From NCBI GenBank assembly GCA_016188965.1, contig JACPGT010000002.1, forward strand, positions 7,461 to 71,460: a DNA stretch of 64,000 nucleotides, written 5' to 3'. Both the position numbers and the translations under genes were made by a program. Of the stretch, positions 51,317 to 58,790 are shown piece after piece; the stretch's first letter is position 1, and each line of letters opens with the position of its first letter. The notes beneath the pieces are model-generated. The model did no database searches. It saw only the letters and a program-made list of their open reading frames with translations, and was not told the DNA's origin. This DNA is from Microcaldota archaeon. GTDB lineage: Archaea; Micrarchaeota; Micrarchaeia; Norongarragalinales; Norongarragalinaceae.

Positions 51317-51865
51317 ATGGATGCCGATTTTTCCCGCGTTTTTTCCGACTTGCTTCGCGAACTGGGTGACGTGCCGGACGGCGACGGCCTCAAGCAGACG
51401 CCGGCACGCGCGGCCAAGGCATTTTCATTGCTGACTGCTGGGTATGGCCAGTCGTTGGATGAAGTCGTCCAAGGCGCCGTGTTCGCCGAGAAGAACAACG
51501 ACATGATCCTGCTGAAAGACGTGCCGTTCTACTCGCTATGCGAGCACCACTTGGTGCCGTTTTTCGGCAAGTGCCACGTGGCGTACATCCCGGACGGCCG
51601 CGTCATGGGACTCTCCCGCATCTCCGACGTCGTCCAACTCTACAGCCGCCGCTTGCAGGTGCAGGAACGACTGACGGACCAGATTGCCGATGCCTTGGAA
51701 AAGACGCTGACGCCTAAAGGCTTGGGCGTGGTGATGGAAGCGCGCCACCTCTGCATGGAACTGGAAGAACGTCAAAGCCCCTCCACGACCGTCACGTCGT
51801 GCGTCCGGGGTAGCTTCCGCCAGCGGCCGGAAACGCGCGCTGAATTCTTCAGTTTGATTCGCTAA
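51317..51865 (+). CDS. folE: GTP cyclohydrolase I
   Basis: This 182-aa protein has the FolE type I zinc ligands (Cys and His in YSLCEHHLVPFFGKCHVAYIP and Cys in ARHLCMELEER) and the core GRVMGLSRISDVVQLYSRRLQVQERLT. It makes dihydroneopterin triphosphate from GTP for folate, pterin or deazapurine (queuosine/archaeosine) pathways. Many archaea use FolE2 or MptA instead, so the bacterial-type enzyme is notable. Its stop overlaps the convergent GNAT gene by 4 nt. Confidence 0.94.
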   Translation: MDADFSRVFSDLLRELGDVPDGDGLKQTPARAAKAFSLLTAGYGQSLDEVVQGAVFAEKNNDMILLKDVPFYSLCEHHLVPFFGKCHVAYIPDGRVMGLSRISDVVQLYSRRLQVQERLTDQIADALEKTLTPKGLGVVMEARHLCMELEERQSPSTTVTSCVRGSFRQRPETRAEFFSLIR

Positions 51866-52305
51866 AGCCGATGGGCGAAGAAGATTTCGTCTTCGCCGAA
51901 ATGCAGGCCCTTGAGCATGCCTATTTTTTTGAATCCGGCTTTTTGGTGCAGGCGGATGGAGGCTTTGTTCTTGGCTTTTGTGCTGCTCAACGCCAACCGT
52001 TGTTTTTGGGGCTGCTCCTTGCGGCTGCGCGCAACAAAATCCTTCAATAGCGCCAATGCCGCACCGTGGCGGCGGAATGGGGGCGAAACGGCCAAGTCCA
52101 TCACGTAATTGGCATAATGTGAGTAGTCGCGTGCATACGCCAACACTCCGGCGCATTGGCCGTCGATTTCGGCGATGATGCATCGCTTCTGCCGGATGGC
52201 GGGCCGGACGACGCGCGCGGCGTCGGATGCCGAAGAGTAATACGCTTCCGCTAGGATTCCGGTGGCTTTTTTTCCGTCGCAGGCATTGGCAAGTCGGATG
52301 CGCAT
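51862..52305 (-). CDS. GNAT-family N-acetyltransferase
   Basis: This 147-aa protein has the GNAT fold: YVMDLAVSPPFRRHGAALALLKDF is the acetyl-CoA-binding motif A, and ASIRLHQKAGFKKIGM is the C-terminal motif B. The RimI-like layout suggests transfer of an acetyl group to an amine or protein N-terminus. Substrate unknown. Confidence 0.88.
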   Translation of the reverse strand: MRIRLANACDGKKATGILAEAYYSSASDAARVVRPAIRQKRCIIAEIDGQCAGVLAYARDYSHYANYVMDLAVSPPFRRHGAALALLKDFVARSRKEQPQKQRLALSSTKAKNKASIRLHQKAGFKKIGMLKGLHFGEDEIFFAHRL

Positions 52306-52437
52306 GCTAAACGCTACGCTTGGGTCGTTTATTGCGGTTGCGTTTTTCGGAAAAATATCGGTGCGCGCCTAAAAACGAATGCGCGGCAAGGAAAAGGGGC
52401 TTTGGGTATGCGATGTCGGTGACACTGGGCGGTTGGC

Positions 52438-52545
52438 TTATTCGCCGTCGTCATCGTCTTCTTCGTCGTCTTCGAATTCTTCTTCTTCGAAGTCCTCGCC
52501 GTCGTCTTCCCACTCGTCGTCTTCGTGCTTCTTGGCTTTGGGCAT
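52438..52545 (-). CDS. Acidic mini-protein (35 aa)
   Basis: A strong AGGAGGGG precedes the ATG at 52545, and a TATA box (CTTTTATAG, minus strand) lies about 80 nt upstream. The product begins MPKAKKHEDDEWEDD and is then almost entirely Glu/Asp with two Phe, ending DDDDGE. It is likely to be disordered and could act as a nucleic-acid mimic, a chaperone-like tail or a metal binder. It is too short for the ORF track, and the signals make it credible. Confidence 0.65.
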   Translation of the reverse strand: MPKAKKHEDDEWEDDGEDFEEEEFEDDEEDDDDGE

Positions 52546-52621
52546 TCGGATTTTCCCCTCCTGATTAAAGGTCGTTGCAACTGGTTGCGTGATTGTTGGG
52601 TTCGGTATTCGTTTTGCGTCC

Positions 52622-52630
52622 GGCTATAAA
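52622..52630 (-). promoter_or_regulatory. TATA box of the acidic mini-protein gene
   Basis: On the minus strand the sequence reads GCTTTTATAGCC. Transcription would start near 52600, leaving a leader of about 55 nt that ends in a strong ribosome binding site. Confidence 0.5.
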
Positions 52631-52774
52631 AGCATGCCGTTGGGATTTGCTCAACTGCCGTTTGCTTGTTTTTTCTTTCCGCCTTTGGCCTGTCGCGTTG
52701 CCATCGGGCCTTGCAAGCGGCCGGGTTTTTTTTCTTCGTCGCCTTGGCCCGTTTTGACGTTTGTTCCCTTTTCT

Positions 52775-54004
52775 TCAACTCAATAAAAGCTTGAGGTAGA
52801 ACAATGGGCCGGTGAATTCCTTCTTGGCTTCCTCGTTGCCCAGCATGCCGGAAATCGTGTCGCGGACCTTGGGCGACGACGCGGCCTTGCCGACGACGAA
52901 GTTCAGAAGCGGCGTGATGCGGCCGACTTTCTGCAGTTTGTACGACGTGTTCAACTCGGGCCCGATTTCGTTCCAAAGCTTGTCATCGTATTGTTTGAGT
53001 GTCGCTTCCGACACGTCGCCTTTCTTGAGCGCTTCGGTGATGACTTGTGAGGCGATTAGGCCTGACGTCATGGCGTTGCCGATGCCTTCGCCGGTGAACG
53101 GGTCGATCAACGAGGCGGCGTCGCCGACGAGCAAGAAGCCGTTGCCGTAGGGCTTTCGGTGGTGCGAGCCGAATGGAAGCGTCCAGCCCTGGATGGGTCC
53201 CACGGCTTCGGCGCCTTCGAATCGCGCCTTGAACATGGGATGCTTCGCGATGGCGTCCAGCGTGACTTGGCGCAGGTTGACTTTGTTCTTCTTCATGTCG
53301 GACGTGACCATGCCTATGCCGACGTTGCACAAGCCGTTCTCCAGCGGGAAGATCCAGAAGTAACCCGGCAGGACCGAGTCCACGAAGTGCAGTTCGATGT
53401 TGGCCGTGACGTCCTTGACGTTCTTGTAGTAGAGCCGCAGCGCCGTGCAGTGGTGCTTCTCCGGAGTGTCGAGCCTTCCCATCTTAGTCGCTACGATGCT
53501 TTGCGAACCGTCGGCGCCGATGACGACTTTTGCGCGGAACTCCTTCTGCTGGTTGGTGGCCAGGTCCGTGGCCTTGACGCCGACCACGAAGCCGTTTTCG
53601 ACGATCACGTCGTTCACGGAGTGCTTCTCCAGCACTTCTGCGTGTTTCTTGGCGTTCTGGAACAAGATGTTGTCATATACGAGGCGGCGGCAACAGAAGC
53701 CCGGAGCGGAGTGGTCGGGGCGCGCCGGGAACGGGATGTTCACGGTCTTGCCGTTGGGCGCGGAAAAGATGACGCCTTCGATGCGCGCGTTGGGCGCGTT
53801 GCGGACTTCGTCCACCAGGCCCAGCTTGCGCAGGACGCCCATGGATTTGCCAGATATGGCGTCGCCACACGTCTTGTCGCGCGGGAATTGGGCTTTTTCC
53901 AAAACGAGTACTCGTACGCCTGCCTGGCCCAAAAACGATGCGGCTGTCGAGCCTCCGGGACCCCCGCCGGCGATGATGACGTCGTACATGCTTGAAGCTT
54001 CCAT
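52775..54004 (-). CDS. Geranylgeranyl reductase (digeranylgeranylglycerophospholipid reductase family)
   Basis: This 409-aa flavoprotein has the FAD fold (DVIIAGGGPGGSTAASFLGQAG), the family Cys segment FPRDKTCGDAISGKS, the ligand-pocket region PGYFWIFPLENGLCNVGIGM and the second FAD motif LLVGDAASLIDPFTGEGIG. It saturates isoprenoid chains of archaeal membrane lipids. The ATG at 54004 has AGGTGA upstream, and a TATA-like box lies near 54073. It is closer to canonical GGRs than the 15160-16524 protein. Confidence 0.93.
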   Translation of the reverse strand: MEASSMYDVIIAGGGPGGSTAASFLGQAGVRVLVLEKAQFPRDKTCGDAISGKSMGVLRKLGLVDEVRNAPNARIEGVIFSAPNGKTVNIPFPARPDHSAPGFCCRRLVYDNILFQNAKKHAEVLEKHSVNDVIVENGFVVGVKATDLATNQQKEFRAKVVIGADGSQSIVATKMGRLDTPEKHHCTALRLYYKNVKDVTANIELHFVDSVLPGYFWIFPLENGLCNVGIGMVTSDMKKNKVNLRQVTLDAIAKHPMFKARFEGAEAVGPIQGWTLPFGSHHRKPYGNGFLLVGDAASLIDPFTGEGIGNAMTSGLIASQVITEALKKGDVSEATLKQYDDKLWNEIGPELNTSYKLQKVGRITPLLNFVVGKAASSPKVRDTISGMLGNEEAKKEFTGPLFYLKLLLS

Positions 54005-54128
54005 GATGAGGATTCACCTGAAAATACGCGCTAATCGTCCGAAAACAATGGTGATTTTTTAGGACGCAGTGGGCTTTAAAGCTTTATTTCGGGTCCGGTT
54101 GGGCCGTTCAGACCCTCTTGATGTTTGG

Positions 54129-54518
54129 CTAGCGGGCATCGTCCATGATTTGCCGCACGTCGTTTTCCACCACTTGCGCCGCTTGGGCATCCAGGCCTTG
54201 GAAAAAGCCGGTCATGGCGGACGGCCGCATGGCCACTAGGTGCACGCCGTCGATTTCCTGCAACACGTTGATGCGGCAAGGCATGCAGGCCGATACGAGC
54301 CGGTTTTGCGAAAGCATGGCGTGTGCGGCCTTGGCGTTGCAGAATTCTATGATTTTCAGCGGTTGCTGCTTGAAGCCCTTGGCCGCGAGGCGTTCGCGCA
54401 CATCGTAAATGCCGAAAACGGTCCAGCCTTTCTTTTCGATGGCTTGCAGCACCGAGACGACGGCGTCGTCGAATGCCTTGTCCGTTGTGACTACGTACAG
54501 GAAGTCCCGCTCGTCCAT
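54129..54518 (-). CDS. DUF302 protein
   Basis: This 129-aa protein has the DUF302 pattern: FDDAVVSVLQAIEKKGWTVFGIYDV, then LKIIEFCNAKAAHAML and ACMPCRINVLQEIDG. DUF302 proteins often occur in redox and heavy-metal loci. The CMPC pair might bind metal or cycle a disulfide. It ends the minus-strand arm of the metal/thiol locus, 26 nt after the cupredoxin gene. Confidence 0.85.
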   Translation of the reverse strand: MDERDFLYVVTTDKAFDDAVVSVLQAIEKKGWTVFGIYDVRERLAAKGFKQQPLKIIEFCNAKAAHAMLSQNRLVSACMPCRINVLQEIDGVHLVAMRPSAMTGFFQGLDAQAAQVVENDVRQIMDDAR

Positions 54519-54544
54519 ATGCCGTTTTCCCTTATCGCGCCATC

Positions 54545-55012
54545 CTATGCGGCCACGATCTGGCCGGTGACCATGCGCATGCTGCAGCCGAAGTCCAAAG
54601 TCTGGCCGGCTTGCATTGCGGGCAGGTCGAACGTCACGGCCTGGCCCTTGGGAAGCGCCGCGCTCTTGCCTAAGCTGTAGAACGAGATGGCGTTGCCGCA
54701 GCCTTCTTCATCGGTGCGGGTGACGGTGAATTTGATGGGCGTTCCGGCTTTGACTTGGACCGGGTCCGGGCTGTAGCGGAAGCCCTCCAGCTTGACGCTC
54801 ACGGCTTGCGCATCGATGCCGGGTGTTTTTGCGGCGGGTTGCAGCACGTCGGACGGTCCGCTGATGATGAACGTGTAGGCCACGGAAAGGCCGACGAGGG
54901 CCATGAACGCGATGACGGCGAAGTACATGGAGTTGTTCGTCTTTTTCGCTTTGCCTTCCGGCGGGCAGTCCTTGCACGCTTCTGGTTGGTCTTGCTGCAT
55001 GTTTTCAGTCAT
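54545..55012 (-). CDS. Membrane-anchored cupredoxin-like protein
   Basis: This 155-aa protein has an N-terminal Cys pair (EACKDCPPEG), one membrane helix (SMYFAVIAFMALVGLSVAYTF) and a cupredoxin domain (VSVKLEGFRYSPDPVQVKAGTPIKFTVTRTDEEGCGNAISF...FDLPAMQAGQTLDFGCSMRM). The candidate metal ligands are two Cys and a Met instead of the usual His-Cys-His set. AGGAGG precedes the ATG. It probably binds copper on the outside of the membrane. Confidence 0.85.
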   Translation of the reverse strand: MTENMQQDQPEACKDCPPEGKAKKTNNSMYFAVIAFMALVGLSVAYTFIISGPSDVLQPAAKTPGIDAQAVSVKLEGFRYSPDPVQVKAGTPIKFTVTRTDEEGCGNAISFYSLGKSAALPKGQAVTFDLPAMQAGQTLDFGCSMRMVTGQIVAA

Positions 55013-55051
55013 GGTTTGGAATCCTCCTGTGTGTGGTGTCGATTCGGGTTT

Positions 55052-55098
55052 ATAACAATCCCGGACTGTTTTGTCGGCTTACTTTCCTGGATTGTTAT
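55052..55098. repeat. Hairpin repeat, copy C (single)
   Basis: ATAACAATCCCGGA (55052-55065) pairs with TCCTGGATTGTTAT (55085-55098) with one mismatch. The loop contains TTTTGTCGGCTTA. The stem differs from copies A and B at several positions with matching changes on both arms. It lies just 3' of the CcdA gene on the minus strand. Confidence 0.75.
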
Positions 55099-55145
55099 CT
55101 AACCAGACCGGTGTATTCGTCGTGAACTTTGCTGGTCTTGCCATA

Positions 55146-55907
55146 TCAATTCAACGGCAGGTAGGGCGCTAGCAGGTAGGCCGCGGCCAAGGCCAAAATG
55201 GCGGCCGACGCGTTCCGGCTGATGCGGCCGATTTCCGCCGAATGGGGTAGGCTTTTGCGCGCGCCCAATGCCAGGTGGGTCGCGGCGAACATTGCTGTGG
55301 CTGAAACGGCGGTGAAAAGGACGAATGCGGGCAACGTGGCTGCAGGGCCGATGGCCAGTGGCAGTATGAACAACGTCAGCAGCACCGGCGTCGTACAGAA
55401 CGCTCCCGCCACTCCGTAGAAAAACCCGATGGTGAAAAACCCCCGGATTCCGCCGGAGGGCAAGAGGCGGGCCGAGCGCAGGTGTACGCCCAGCGGCACG
55501 TCGAACCACAGCGCGGCGGCCAAGGCGGCCAGGATGATTCCGGCCGGGATCCGGCTGTCGATCAGCAGGCCGGCCAAGGCGGTTCCGAATACCACCAGCG
55601 TGCCGACGGCGACGACGTAAAACGCGGCCAAGCCAGCTGCGGCGGACGCCGCCAACGCGACGTGGGGCCGGTGGCGATCCTGCGCGTTGAGGACCATGCC
55701 GACCATGGCCGGGTACGCCGCCAGGCTGCACGGGTTGAAGAACGCGGTGAGGCCGCCTAAGGCCGCGATCAGCAGGAAAAGACTCGGCGGCAACTGTTCG
55801 ATGGCCAAGCTTCCCCGCGCCACGGCTACCAGTTCCGGGGCGGCGAGAAGGCCGAATGCCAGGATCACGATGAGGGCGGCCAGGTATGCAAGAAATGGTT
55901 TTTTCAT
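55146..55907 (-). CDS. CcdA/DsbD-type membrane thiol-disulfide carrier
   Basis: This 253-aa protein has about six membrane helices with the paired Cys of the CcdA family: FFNPCSLAAYPAMVGM in helix 1 and GAFCTTPVLL in helix 4. The family moves reducing equivalents across the membrane to thioredoxin-like or metal-handling proteins. I chose MKKPFLAYL at 55907 because it overlaps the upstream PadR gene by 4 nt; the ORF-track extension is out-of-frame PadR sequence. Confidence 0.9.
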   Translation of the reverse strand: MKKPFLAYLAALIVILAFGLLAAPELVAVARGSLAIEQLPPSLFLLIAALGGLTAFFNPCSLAAYPAMVGMVLNAQDRHRPHVALAASAAAGLAAFYVVAVGTLVVFGTALAGLLIDSRIPAGIILAALAAALWFDVPLGVHLRSARLLPSGGIRGFFTIGFFYGVAGAFCTTPVLLTLFILPLAIGPAATLPAFVLFTAVSATAMFAATHLALGARKSLPHSAEIGRISRNASAAILALAAAYLLAPYLPLN

Positions 55908-56323
55908 GCGCGTTTGTCCCAGGCTTCGGCGCAGAAATGGCAGCAGAAAAGCTTGCCTTTGTGCGCGTGGGCGTTTTCGAATACCTTGCAGCCGCAGTGG
56001 GCGCAGGTTTTGATTTTGTTGGACAGCGCGGATTCCAGGATGCCGTCGAACTGGCCCAGAAGCACGCCGACTTGGCGGCGTCCCTCCGCCGTCAAGGCAA
56101 AGACGTTCGTGCGGTCGTTCTTCTTGGAATGGATCCATTTTTTCTTTTCCAGTTCACGAAGAAACGGATATACGTGGCTGGCGCTGATTTTCTGATGCAG
56201 CTGCTGGCCCACTTCCTGGATGAGCTGGTAGCCGTGCGCCGGGCTCCGGTTCAACCGAAGCAAAAGCGAGAGGCGTAGCAGGTTGGTGACTTTAAGCGCA
56301 GGGGTATCGGGCGTCGGCGTCAT
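55904..56323 (-). CDS. PadR-like regulator with C-terminal TRASH-like metal-binding domain
   Basis: This 139-aa protein has a PadR winged helix (SPAHGYQLIQEVGQQLHQKI...SHVYPFLRELEKKKWI, residues 25-65) followed by residues 105-139 with CAHCGCKVFENAHAHKGKLF then CCHFCAEAW. That tail has the C-x2-C ... C-C-x2-C layout of TRASH/YHS-like metal-binding domains, so the protein is probably a metal-responsive repressor of this locus. It is the third gene of the minus arm and overlaps ccdA by 4 nt (ATGA). Confidence 0.85.
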   Translation of the reverse strand: MTPTPDTPALKVTNLLRLSLLLRLNRSPAHGYQLIQEVGQQLHQKISASHVYPFLRELEKKKWIHSKKNDRTNVFALTAEGRRQVGVLLGQFDGILESALSNKIKTCAHCGCKVFENAHAHKGKLFCCHFCAEAWDKRA

Positions 56324-56334
56324 GTTTTAGGGTT

Positions 56335-57078
56335 TCAGCCCACTTTCTTTTTGGCGCGTTCCAAGTGCACGCGGGTTTTCTGCCGGCCGGCGGCAAAACC
56401 GTCCGCCTTGGCTTCTTCGTCTTGCACCACTTGCTGGGGTGCCGGCAACGCTTGCGGATGCCACGCGTGCAGGAAGATGGACAACGTCTTGAGGGCGTGC
56501 GAGCCTTCGCGGATGTGGCCCAGTTCGTGAAGGAGGACTGCTTCCAGTTGGCGGCGGCTTAACAGTTGGCCCATGCCGATGGATACGAAGATGGCCGGCT
56601 TCAATCCGCCGACCGAGTAGCCTTGGGGTTTGCCTGAATCAATCCAGAAAACGTCGGGCACGCGCATGCCGATGCCTTCCGCTTGGTTGCGGACGTATTG
56701 CTGCAAGGGTCCGTCTTCAGCCAGGCCGCGTTGGCGGTGAAGCAACGGGACAATCCAGAGGCCGGCCAGAAGCGCCAGGAATCCGCTGACGGGGACGACG
56801 ACTAAAAGCGTTTGGGTCACGCCTACTTCACAGATGCCTTTTTCCTGGCAGGAAAGCGTCGCGGCGAAAAGGACCAGGGGTAGGACCAAAAGGACGAGGT
56901 GGCCGTACATCAGGAACGAGCGGGTGCGCGCGGTCCATTCTGTCCTGCGGGACGCCCCGAGCATTGCGATGGCCATCACGAGTGAACCGGTGACGGCGGC
57001 CATGTAATAGGGGTCGGCGAAAAATTGCCCCGCTCCTTGGAATAAGTGCTCCAGCATTCCCCACATGATTTTCGGCAC
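56335..57078 (-). CDS. M56/BlaR1-like membrane metalloprotease
   Basis: This 247-aa protein has about three membrane helices (residues 30-120), then a zinc-protease core: LEAVLLHELGHIREGSH (HExxH) and DEEAKADGFAAG, which supplies the third ligand. It lacks a C-terminal sensor domain. Gene order after a BlaI-type repressor matches bla/mec-type systems, where the protease inactivates the repressor on a signal. The GTG start overlaps the repressor stop by 1 nt (TAGTG). Confidence 0.87.
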   Translation of the reverse strand: MPKIMWGMLEHLFQGAGQFFADPYYMAAVTGSLVMAIAMLGASRRTEWTARTRSFLMYGHLVLLVLPLVLFAATLSCQEKGICEVGVTQTLLVVVPVSGFLALLAGLWIVPLLHRQRGLAEDGPLQQYVRNQAEGIGMRVPDVFWIDSGKPQGYSVGGLKPAIFVSIGMGQLLSRRQLEAVLLHELGHIREGSHALKTLSIFLHAWHPQALPAPQQVVQDEEAKADGFAAGRQKTRVHLERAKKKVG

Positions 57079-57434
57079 TATATCCGTTTCTGATACTTCT
57101 CGTTAAAATAGCTGATGGCCGACTCCCCGAAGCGCTCGACGATGCGGTCGACGGCGCGCTGCGCCAGGCTTTTGCGGTATTCGTCCTTGGACTGGCGGGC
57201 GGAGTAGATGTACGCGAGGCCCCCGCGGCCCGTGGTAATCGTGCGGCTGACCAATTTGCGCTCGAAAAGGCGGTCCAAAGTCACGGCCACGCTGGTCTGG
57301 GCGCAAGGGTTCTTGCCCTTGATTTTCTGGTAGATGTCACGGACTTTGGACTCCCCGCTTTGCCAAAGCGCTTCCAGGATGGCAGATTCCAGGGGGCTGA
57401 GCGTTTCAGAAACGGCGTCGGTTTGCTTGACCAT
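57078..57434 (-). CDS. BlaI/MecI/CopY-family repressor
   Basis: This 118-aa protein has the BlaI winged helix: LSPLESAILEALWQSGESKVRDIYQKIKG, then TSVAVTLDRLFERKLVSRTI, and a C-terminal dimerisation helix. The family includes BlaI/MecI (beta-lactams) and CopY (copper). A minus-strand TATA-like GGTTAAATAG about 25 nt ahead of the ATG suggests a leaderless transcript. It is divergent from the Trx-repeat gene and shares the intergenic region with a TTAC/GTAA dyad, its likely operator. Confidence 0.9.
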   Translation of the reverse strand: MVKQTDAVSETLSPLESAILEALWQSGESKVRDIYQKIKGKNPCAQTSVAVTLDRLFERKLVSRTITTGRGGLAYIYSARQSKDEYRKSLAQRAVDRIVERFGESAISYFNEKYQKRI

Positions 57435-57485
57435 GGACGTTGTTCTGCCGGACGGACTATTTAACCGTTTCTTTAGTGAAAAGTG

Positions 57486-57500
57486 TTACATCTTAGGTAA
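57486..57500. promoter_or_regulatory. Candidate BlaI-type operator 1
   Basis: TTACATCTTAGGTAA is an imperfect palindrome (TTACnT-N3-AnGTAA) just upstream of the TATA box TTTATATGG (57505-57513) of the plus operon, and between that and the repressor promoter. A near-identical dyad is at 58754-58768. Confidence 0.7.
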
Positions 57501-57504
57501 AGCT

Positions 57505-57513
57505 ATTTATATG
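57505..57513 (+). promoter_or_regulatory. TATA box of the Trx-repeat gene
   Basis: TTTATATGG lies about 65 nt ahead of the ATG at 57573, giving a leader of about 40 nt. Confidence 0.5.
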
Positions 57514-57572
57514 GAGTGTTTCAAGGATAAAAAAGCATTGCTTTCAGTGTAAATCTATGGAGATGGATTCGC

Positions 57573-58712
57573 ATGAGTCATGGTCTTTCGCGCCCCAAAC
57601 GCGCGCTTTTCGAACTGCTGCCCTTAAGCTTGGCCGCCTTGGTGGTGCTCGTCGCCGTCTTTTCCGTCTGGCAAACCGCTGACGTGAAGGCCGCGTTCCT
57701 CCAAAAGACGGCGCTTGCTACTTCGGCGCCTTTGCCTGCCCTGCGCATCGTCCAACTCGTCAGCACGTTGTGCTCGGAATGCTGGAGTCCGAACGCCTTG
57801 GCCACGGCCCTTGCCGGCCGCTCCAACTCCACTGTCCAGACCGTGGCGGCCCAGACGCCGGAAGGCCAGGAATTGGTCAGGAAATACGGCATCGCCCGCG
57901 CGCCCACGCTGATCGTCACGGGCCAGGTGGACGATTCCCGTCTGGCGGCATCCTTTTCGCAGGGCTGGCGGACGCAGGCGGATGCCCGTATTTTCGTCGG
58001 GCAGGAGCCTGTCTATTTCAACCCGCTGACGTACGAAGTGACCGGCAAGGTCTCTTGGGTGCAGGTCGTGGACCCCGGTTGCGACCAATGTGCGGATTTA
58101 TCCGCACTGGCTGAATCGCTCAAGAAGGCCGGCGTCTATCTTTCGGCGGAGACGGTCGTCAACTCCACGTCATTGCAAGGCGCCGATTTGGTCCGGAAAT
58201 ACCGTCCGGCGTCGCTTCCGTTTCTCGTGCTGTCCAAGGACGCCTCCGCTTATCCAGACATCGTCGAGGCCTGGAAGGGAGTCGGAACCGTCGAGCCGGA
58301 CGGCGCATTCGTCTGGCGCCAAGCCGTTGCGCCGTTTAGGAACACGACGACGGACCGCGTCGTCGGTCTTGTCAGCCTGGTGGAATTGGAGAACCGGTCC
58401 TGCACGGCGTGTTACGACGTATCCATCCACGAGCGGTTGCTGGCAAATCTGGGTCTTGTCGTTTCCAACGTCACGCGTTTGGACGTCGCCAGTGTGCAAG
58501 GCAAGGCCCTGGCCGGTCAGTACAACCTCACGCAGGTGCCGACCGTCCTGATCTCGTCCGACGCCGCGTTCTATCCGTCGTTCATGCAGGTCTGGCCGCA
58601 AGTCGGAACGCGCGAAGCTGACGGCCGTTTCGTTTTCCGCAACCTGGCCGCTTTGCCGAACGCGACGGTGGCCAATGTTTCGGCCGGAAGCGCCGGGGGC
58701 GTGCCCGCGTAG
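57573..58712 (+). CDS. Membrane-anchored triple thioredoxin-fold protein
   Basis: This 379-aa protein has one N-terminal membrane helix (LLPLSLAALVVLVAVFSVW) and three tandem thioredoxin-like domains with active-site-like CSEC (near residue 67), CDQC (near 170) and CTAC (near 282). Each is followed by a cis-Pro loop (RAPTLIV, SLPFLVL, QVPTVLI) and the latter two by a W-x-x-V/G-GT-x-E-x-DG motif. The domains face outside the cell and probably relay disulfides or bind metal. It opens the plus arm of the locus. The stem of a CcdA partner is supplied further downstream. Confidence 0.8.
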   Translation: MSHGLSRPKRALFELLPLSLAALVVLVAVFSVWQTADVKAAFLQKTALATSAPLPALRIVQLVSTLCSECWSPNALATALAGRSNSTVQTVAAQTPEGQELVRKYGIARAPTLIVTGQVDDSRLAASFSQGWRTQADARIFVGQEPVYFNPLTYEVTGKVSWVQVVDPGCDQCADLSALAESLKKAGVYLSAETVVNSTSLQGADLVRKYRPASLPFLVLSKDASAYPDIVEAWKGVGTVEPDGAFVWRQAVAPFRNTTTDRVVGLVSLVELENRSCTACYDVSIHERLLANLGLVVSNVTRLDVASVQGKALAGQYNLTQVPTVLISSDAAFYPSFMQVWPQVGTREADGRFVFRNLAALPNATVANVSAGSAGGVPA

Positions 58713-58753
58713 GAAGCGTTGCATTCGGTGAAAAGGTTTATTAAGCAGTTGCG

Positions 58754-58768
58754 TTACATTTGAAGTAA
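58754..58768. promoter_or_regulatory. Candidate BlaI-type operator 2
   Basis: TTACATTTGAAGTAA matches operator 1 in both half-sites and lies 10 nt after a TATA box (TTTATTAA, 58737-58744), over the expected transcription start. A repressor bound here would block initiation of the LPNMVGGC operon. Confidence 0.7.
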
Positions 58769-58790
58769 AGCTTTTCGAGAGGTGTTGAAT

